Origin: CAVTLG01 sp963802635
GTDB taxonomy: Bacteria > Chloroflexota > Ktedonobacteria > Ktedonobacterales > Ktedonobacteraceae
Direction of reading: 5' to 3'
Assembly (NCBI GenBank): GCA_963802635.1
Contig: CAWDJJ010000003.1
Span: forward strand, 496,001 to 560,000
Length of the DNA: 64,000 bases
Below the pieces are notes generated by a model. That model was not told the DNA's origin and did no database searches. It was given only the letters and a program-made list of their open reading frames with translations. The translations under genes and the position numbers were made by a program. Positions 59,888 through 64,000 of the stretch are shown piece by piece. Position 1 is the stretch's first letter, and each line of letters opens with the position of its first letter.

Positions 59888-60622
59888 ATTAGGTTCTGAT
59901 ATGACTAAGCTAGGTATATTTATCTCTTTTGCGATGTTGATTTCTTCAAGTATGTAATTTGATGTTATGCCATCACGATTAGGAAGAATTGCTACCAATC
60001 CACCGCAGCTCTTAATAATATTTTTTACACGTTCTCCCCTGTATTTACCTTGATCTTCAGAATCCCCGATTAATCTAAATCCCGCCTTATCAAGCATTTT
60101 ACATATATAATCAGCAAGAAAAGCTTCTGTAGGTCTCCATGGTCGACTAACAAAAATATCTTCGACATTTTCAAGACTTAGGGCTTTATTGTCATAATAC
60201 AATCCTGCAAGTAGTTCGGACATTATACTTATGTCGATTTTCTTACCCACAGCATCAATCCACTTAGTAGTTTGCAGGAATCCCGGTATCTCGCATTCTT
60301 CTATACAAATCGGAATAATTCGATATTGTTTGTACTTTGCTCTTTGACCAATTGCAAAGTTGTACTCCTCTTCTACCCAGCCCGATTTTATTGAGGATTT
60401 TGATAGAATAATAATCATGCTGTGGCATTGAGAAATTGCATTTGCCAGCTCTGTAGAAATAGTGGCGCTAGCCGAGAGATTTTGGGTATCGTACCAGATT
60501 GGAAGTTTTGCTTCCTGGCTCCAACGATACAATCGCATAACAAAATCCCTATCTGTATGCGCATGGCTTAAGAATGCACGATATAATCGTCTTTGTGCAG
60601 GCAAGCGAGGCGATATATTCAT
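59888..60622 (-). pseudogene. 5' part of an IS-disrupted TIR-domain gene (candidate immune effector)
   Basis: From ATG 60622 (AGAGGATC upstream) the minus strand codes for 245 residues until IS copy B. Residues 12-130 form a TIR domain: LYRAFLSHAHTDRDFVMRLY (first strand and helix), PIWYDTQNLSASATI, MIIILSKSSIKSGWVEEEYN (with the Glu position that is catalytic in NAD-cleaving TIR domains), RIIPICIEE. Residues 154-245 form a second Rossmann-like unit: DIFVSRPWRPTEAFLADYICKML, IKSCGGLVAILPNRDG, YILEEINIAKEINIPSLVI. Read on into the IS the frame adds a chance tail (...RSFSRWKLRIIRQLRIDDRRKA) to 59810. The rest of the gene is at 57557-58087; the restored protein is 421 residues. TIR proteins of this kind often act in phage defence. 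Confidence 0.85.
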
Positions 60623-61347
60623 TTGTTGATCCTCTCCATGCAAAAATCTCTTTACCCTAAGTTTTGCCCAAATAAGCATTATTGTCCTCTGACAACCTGA
60701 GAACAGAAAGTCAAACGTGAGATTTTTGACCGAGCGCCATAGTGCTTTGTCAATCTTCAATTGACGGCTAGAGCCTTACTATGAAATCGCACCTAAAGGG
60801 AATTTAGCTTCTATGGCTACTGGTCAAACGAACCTTGATGGACCAATAGAGTTCTCTTAAGCATACATATTGCCTGCACTGTGACACCTGCTCTGAACTC
60901 AGTGAGAGCATCGCGTCAATAATTTGGGCAAAAATTGGGTTTAAGAAAATCTCCAACAAACCCAATATACCGGAATCAATTAGGTACCTTTATTGTAAAT
61001 ATTAAACAATTTTGGCAATGAATGTAAAGTGGTACCCTCCTACTTTACAGGGCTTTTACGCTTGGACGGCGTCTAGCAGGCTTTATCAGAGCTTTTTTGC
61101 TCTAAGTTCTATGCTTTGAATAAGCAGAAGGAGCATCTTGAAAATGCAATAATTCAGAAATACTAGCTCCATTAGCCTGCTATCAGTATAGAGTAAAATA
61201 GAGAGAAAAAGATTTGGAGTTTATACGATAGCGGAGGAAATATCGCCGACCCAGCAGCAGGTAACTGCGCTTGGCTCTACCTTTTCTCTTTTATCCTTTG
61301 TATAGTAATAATATTCGATGCACACACAATAGGAGGAAGAAGACGCT
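60623..61347. other. Divergent intergenic region of about 720 bases
   Basis: No gene, IS end or copy of the dispersed repeat is recognised. A short hairpin AGAGC(T6)GCTCT lies near 61086. The stretch separates the TIR gene from the decarboxylase and may hold debris. Confidence 0.4.
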
Positions 61348-62715
61348 ATGAGCTTGCAAGACGATTATCAACATCTGGACGCTCTTCTTGAGGCCACACA
61401 TGCCGCCGCGCTTGAATTTCTGGCAAGCCTTGCCATACGACCAGCGGGCCATACACCTCAAGCACTCCCACACGATATTTTGCCAGAAGAAGGCATAGGC
61501 GCTCAACAGGCGCTCTCAGCGTTCAGAGCAAAATATGAACGCCTGCTTGCTGCATCTCCAGGACCCCGTTATCTGGGCTTTGTGACGGGCGGCTGTACTC
61601 CTGCTGCCCTGGCGGGAGATTGGCTTGTCTCAGCATATGATCAAAATGTAAGGGGCGATGGTGAATCGATTGCAGCGACGGTTGAGCACGAGACGCTAAG
61701 ATTGCTGCGCGCGCTTTTCACCCTACCGGAGTCCTTTACAGGAGCTTTTGTCAGCGGGGCGACACAGGCCAATTTCGTCGCGTTAGCGACAGCCCGCCAG
61801 TGGGCAGTTGCGCGCCTCGGGATTGATGTTTCCGAACAGGGATTATGGAATGTGCCACCTATTCCTGTGCTGGGTGGGTCGCCCCATGCCAGTATCTCGA
61901 AAGCCCTGTCGATGCTGGGCATGGGACGACAGACGCTGGAGGTTCTGCCCTATCTTCCAGGCAGGATGGCCGTCGATCCAGAGGCACTGCAGAAGCGCCT
62001 GGCCGCGCTGAACGGCACGCCTGCGATTGTCGTAGCCAGCGCAGGAGAAGTGAATACTGGCGATTTCGACGATCTGGAAATGCTTGCCCAGCTCTGTCAA
62101 AAGTATGGAGCGTGGCTGCATGTTGACGGTGCCTTTGGCCTGTTTGCTGCCTGTGATCCTGCCCATGCTCATCTCCTACGGGGACTGGACGCCGCAGATT
62201 CGATCATCTCCGATGGACACAAATGGCTCAATGTACCTTATGATTCAGGCTTCGTCTTTACGCGTCATCTTGCCCTCCATCAGCAGGTGTTCAAAGTCAC
62301 CGCTGCCTACCTGGGAGATAGCTCTGATCTATCACATCGCACGCCCGAAAATTCCCGACGTTTCCGTGCTTTGCCCACTTGGATGACATTGATGGCCTAC
62401 GGTAGGACCGGTTATCGCGAACTGATCGCGCGCAGTTGTTCGCTGGCGCAACAGCTAGCTCAAGGGCTTGAGTCATCTTCGTACTTTGAACTGTTAGCGC
62501 CGGTTCATCTCAATATCGTCTGTTTCGCGCTACGCGGCGCGGATGCAACACAACGCAACCACTTTCTTGAGGCGCTCAAGAAGGATGGGCGAGTCTTGCT
62601 CTCATCCACCTTCTTCGCCGGAAAACCTGCCATACGTGCAGCATTCGCCAACTGGTCCACAAGGGAGCAGGATATACCGCTGATTCTCGATGTATTGGAG
62701 CAATGTGCAAGATAA
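61348..62715 (+). CDS. PLP-dependent decarboxylase/aminotransferase (group II decarboxylase fold)
   Basis: The 455-residue protein belongs to fold type I, like aromatic-L-amino-acid and glutamate decarboxylases. PLP contacts are visible: FVSGATQANFVALATARQWA (phosphate loop), ASAGEVNTGDFDDLE, WLHVDGAFGLFA (Asp binding the PLP nitrogen, with His-Val-Asp-Gly-Ala) and SIISDGHKWLNVPYDSGFVF (Schiff-base Lys in DGHKW). The N-terminal part (YLGFVTGGCTPAALAGDWLVSAYDQNV) fits the active-site dimer loop. The start ATG 61348 has AGGAGGAAG before it. Substrate is uncertain; tyrosine/DOPA/tryptophan type is the closest class. Confidence 0.88.
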   Translation: MSLQDDYQHLDALLEATHAAALEFLASLAIRPAGHTPQALPHDILPEEGIGAQQALSAFRAKYERLLAASPGPRYLGFVTGGCTPAALAGDWLVSAYDQNVRGDGESIAATVEHETLRLLRALFTLPESFTGAFVSGATQANFVALATARQWAVARLGIDVSEQGLWNVPPIPVLGGSPHASISKALSMLGMGRQTLEVLPYLPGRMAVDPEALQKRLAALNGTPAIVVASAGEVNTGDFDDLEMLAQLCQKYGAWLHVDGAFGLFAACDPAHAHLLRGLDAADSIISDGHKWLNVPYDSGFVFTRHLALHQQVFKVTAAYLGDSSDLSHRTPENSRRFRALPTWMTLMAYGRTGYRELIARSCSLAQQLAQGLESSSYFELLAPVHLNIVCFALRGADATQRNHFLEALKKDGRVLLSSTFFAGKPAIRAAFANWSTREQDIPLILDVLEQCAR

Positions 62716-62747
62716 CAAGACAGTAAGATTAAAAAGCTTTCGCGACG

Positions 62748-63416
62748 TTACTTTACTAAAAGCGCCGCCATCATACTACGCACAAATTGCAGTTCATCAC
62801 GATTGACAGTATGGCCCATGTTAGGATACAAGCGTAACGTAACGTTTCCGCCCATGCGTTGCAGCACTTCAGCGGACTGTTCGACGCGTTGACTGGGGAT
62901 ATGGAGATCTCTGTCGCTACAGCCAAGAAAAATGGGCGTACGATCCAGCGACTCGGCATAGTTGCGCGGCGTCTCGTCAGGCCCGATGAGGCCGCCGCTC
63001 AGGCCTGCCACACCTCCGTAACGTCGAGCATGGCGGGCAACAAATTCAAGCGCCAGGCACGCGCCCTGCGAAAAACCCAGGAGCATGGTATGTTCAGGGT
63101 CAATACCGGCCTCAGCGACTTGAGCCAGGAGAGACGCAATGACGGCCAAAGCAGATGACAGCCCCGGTTCATTGCTAGCTAAGGGTGCGAAAAAGCGATT
63201 CGGGTACCACTCGTGCCCGGCGGCTTGCGGTGCGAGATAGGCAAAGCCAGGTTGATTTACCTCGTCAGCCAGGCCCAGGATATCTTCTGCCGACGCACCA
63301 CGTCCATGCATCATGATCATGGCCGCCTGCGCATGCGCAAGCGGCTCACCAGCGGTCAGTACAGGCTGTCCCTGGTGTGGTCCGTTTATTTCGTTTACCT
63401 GATCAAAATTGTTCAT
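62748..63416 (-). CDS. Phospholipase/carboxylesterase family alpha/beta-hydrolase
   Basis: The 222-residue esterase has the AB_hydrolase_2 pattern: AAMIMMHGRGASAEDILGLADEV (oxyanion HGRG), YLAPQAAGHEWYPNRFFAP, the nucleophile elbow MLLGFSQGACLALEF (GFSQG), GGLIGP, PIFLGCSDRDLHIPSQRVEQSA (catalytic Asp) and LYPNMGHTVNRDE (catalytic His). All triad residues are present. The start ATG 63416 gives a family-size protein. It is convergent with the PLP enzyme. Confidence 0.92.
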   Translation of the reverse strand: MNNFDQVNEINGPHQGQPVLTAGEPLAHAQAAMIMMHGRGASAEDILGLADEVNQPGFAYLAPQAAGHEWYPNRFFAPLASNEPGLSSALAVIASLLAQVAEAGIDPEHTMLLGFSQGACLALEFVARHARRYGGVAGLSGGLIGPDETPRNYAESLDRTPIFLGCSDRDLHIPSQRVEQSAEVLQRMGGNVTLRLYPNMGHTVNRDELQFVRSMMAALLVK

Positions 63417-63507
63417 GTTTGTTATATACCTCCGAACTGGTTATTCATATTCTCCATGCGTCCCTCCCGTATAACCCAGCGTTTCGCAAAGCATTTCTCT
63501 TTCTTTC

Positions 63508-63564
63508 ATATTGCTTTGCATTCAGATGAGAAAAGAGTGGCGTTTCTGAATGCCTATGGGTATC
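63508..63564 (+). repeat. Copy of the GCATTCAGA dispersed repeat
   Basis: Contains ATATTGCTTTGCATTCAGAT, GAGAAAAGAGTGGCGTTTC and TGAATGCCTATGGGTATCA, with outer arms GCATTCAGA and TCTGAATGC. The inner palindrome of the 23158 copy is missing. It lies in the 430-base gap between the esterase and the MFS gene, which otherwise holds nothing recognised. Confidence 0.75.
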
Positions 63565-63844
63565 AGCATAATGGTAAGATATCCGCATCTCATTAAAAAA
63601 TCAAGGAAATTCCTGGAGAGACTCCTAATCCCATCCACTTACACTCCAGCAACATTTTCTCACGGAATAAATATCACATTATAAATGTTAACTAGAACTA
63701 GACACATGCACTACCGCGTTCTCTGCTTTTTGCACTGCCGCAAAAAGAAGTAAACATCAAAGATGCCCCCATTCATTGTCCTGCTTATGACTGATAGTCA
63801 AAACGTAGTGTCTTTATCTATTTCCACGATGATAAGGAGTAGGG

Positions 63845-64000
63845 ATGACTAAGCAAGCAAAAACAATTGTTATCATGGCGCTCATGCTTGGTATGGCGTT
63901 AGCGGCACTCGATATCACGATTGTTGGTACCGCGTTGCCGAGTATTGTAGGAAAACTCGGAGGCATTACACTTTATTCCTGGGTGTTTTCAATCTATTTA
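63845..64000 (+). CDS. MFS transporter, N-terminal part (runs off the window)
   Basis: The frame from ATG 63845, preceded by AAGGAGTAGGG, is open to the window end (52 codons). It begins with a polar start and a membrane helix, IVIMALMLGMALAALDITIVG, followed by TALPSIVGKLGG. This is the first helix and motif of DHA2-type drug exporters (LDxTIVNxALPxI in relatives; here Gly replaces Asn). The rest is outside the window, so substrate and length cannot be judged. Confidence 0.85.
   Translation, partial: MTKQAKTIVIMALMLGMALAALDITIVGTALPSIVGKLGGITLYSWVFSIYL

Noticed and set aside
55691..59892. The two IS copies as a classical composite transposon carrying cargo
   Set aside because: Each copy has its own target duplication and the outer flanks (TATAA and ATTAG) differ, so the pair did not move as one unit.

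Overview
The window reads as a chromosomal segment of a Gram-positive-like, multicellular-type bacterium of the Chloroflexota, most likely class Ktedonobacteria. This is an inference from the gene set: STAND/WD40 giants, XRE-TPR regulators, phosphoketolase plus acetate kinase, complete MinCDE, a 16S-23S operon, many small membrane proteins, and many IS and palindromic repeats. No database search was possible.

Layout. 1-1080: a decayed EamA transporter tail and repeat debris. 1088-6113: aroC (frameshifted), then two tandem class B penicillin-binding protein genes of identical length. Each of these carries a +1 frame change at the same codon, between the SxxK motif and the SxN/KTG motifs. 6161-10061: a Fur tail fragment, fdhD, mnmE (apparently leaderless) and a secreted glycosidase-like protein. 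10179-15705: a 16S-23S rRNA operon with two near-consensus promoters, long processing stems and no 5S gene in sight. 15716-28676: M1 aminopeptidase, FAH hydrolase, DAO-type oxidase, mntH, ACT protein, aroE, metallo-hydrolase, UbiB-like kinase and a two-domain extradiol dioxygenase. 30305-35356: an orphan AT-rich gene and a STAND ATPase with 14 WD40 repeats. 35627-37821: minCDE. 38318-43416: hexose-phosphate epimerase-like protein, unknown coiled-coil protein, ECF sigma factor and an FAD dehydrogenase. 43490-50259: LEA-like membrane protein, ackA-xfp, hydrolase remnant, XRE-TPR regulator and a small protein. 50481-55178: recG, lipoprotein, GNAT acetyltransferase and two very small membrane proteins. 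55371-60622: a mobile-element cluster. 61348-64000: PLP decarboxylase, esterase and the start of an MFS transporter.

The most interesting region is 55.4-60.6 kb. Two nearly identical IS1634-like elements lie in inverted orientation, each with matching 15-bp ends and its own 5-bp target duplication (TATAA and ATTAG). The second one cuts through a minus-strand gene. Removing the element and one ATTAG copy restores an uninterrupted 421-residue frame: a TIR domain, a second Rossmann/TIR-like domain and a nucleoside-deoxyribosyltransferase-like domain. This looks like an unrecognised, IS-silenced NAD/nucleotide-consuming immune effector.

A second theme is frameshifts in otherwise well conserved genes (aroC, both PBPs, M1 aminopeptidase, UbiB, FAD dehydrogenase, one transposase). 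Most need a +1 shift. Random sequence error is a serious explanation for the single cases, but not for the two PBP paralogues that share the site. A third theme is a dispersed palindromic repeat built on GCATTCAGA/TCTGAATGC, present in at least three full and three partial copies. Central metabolism shown here includes shikimate steps (aroC, aroE) and the phosphoketolase to acetyl-phosphate to acetate route.
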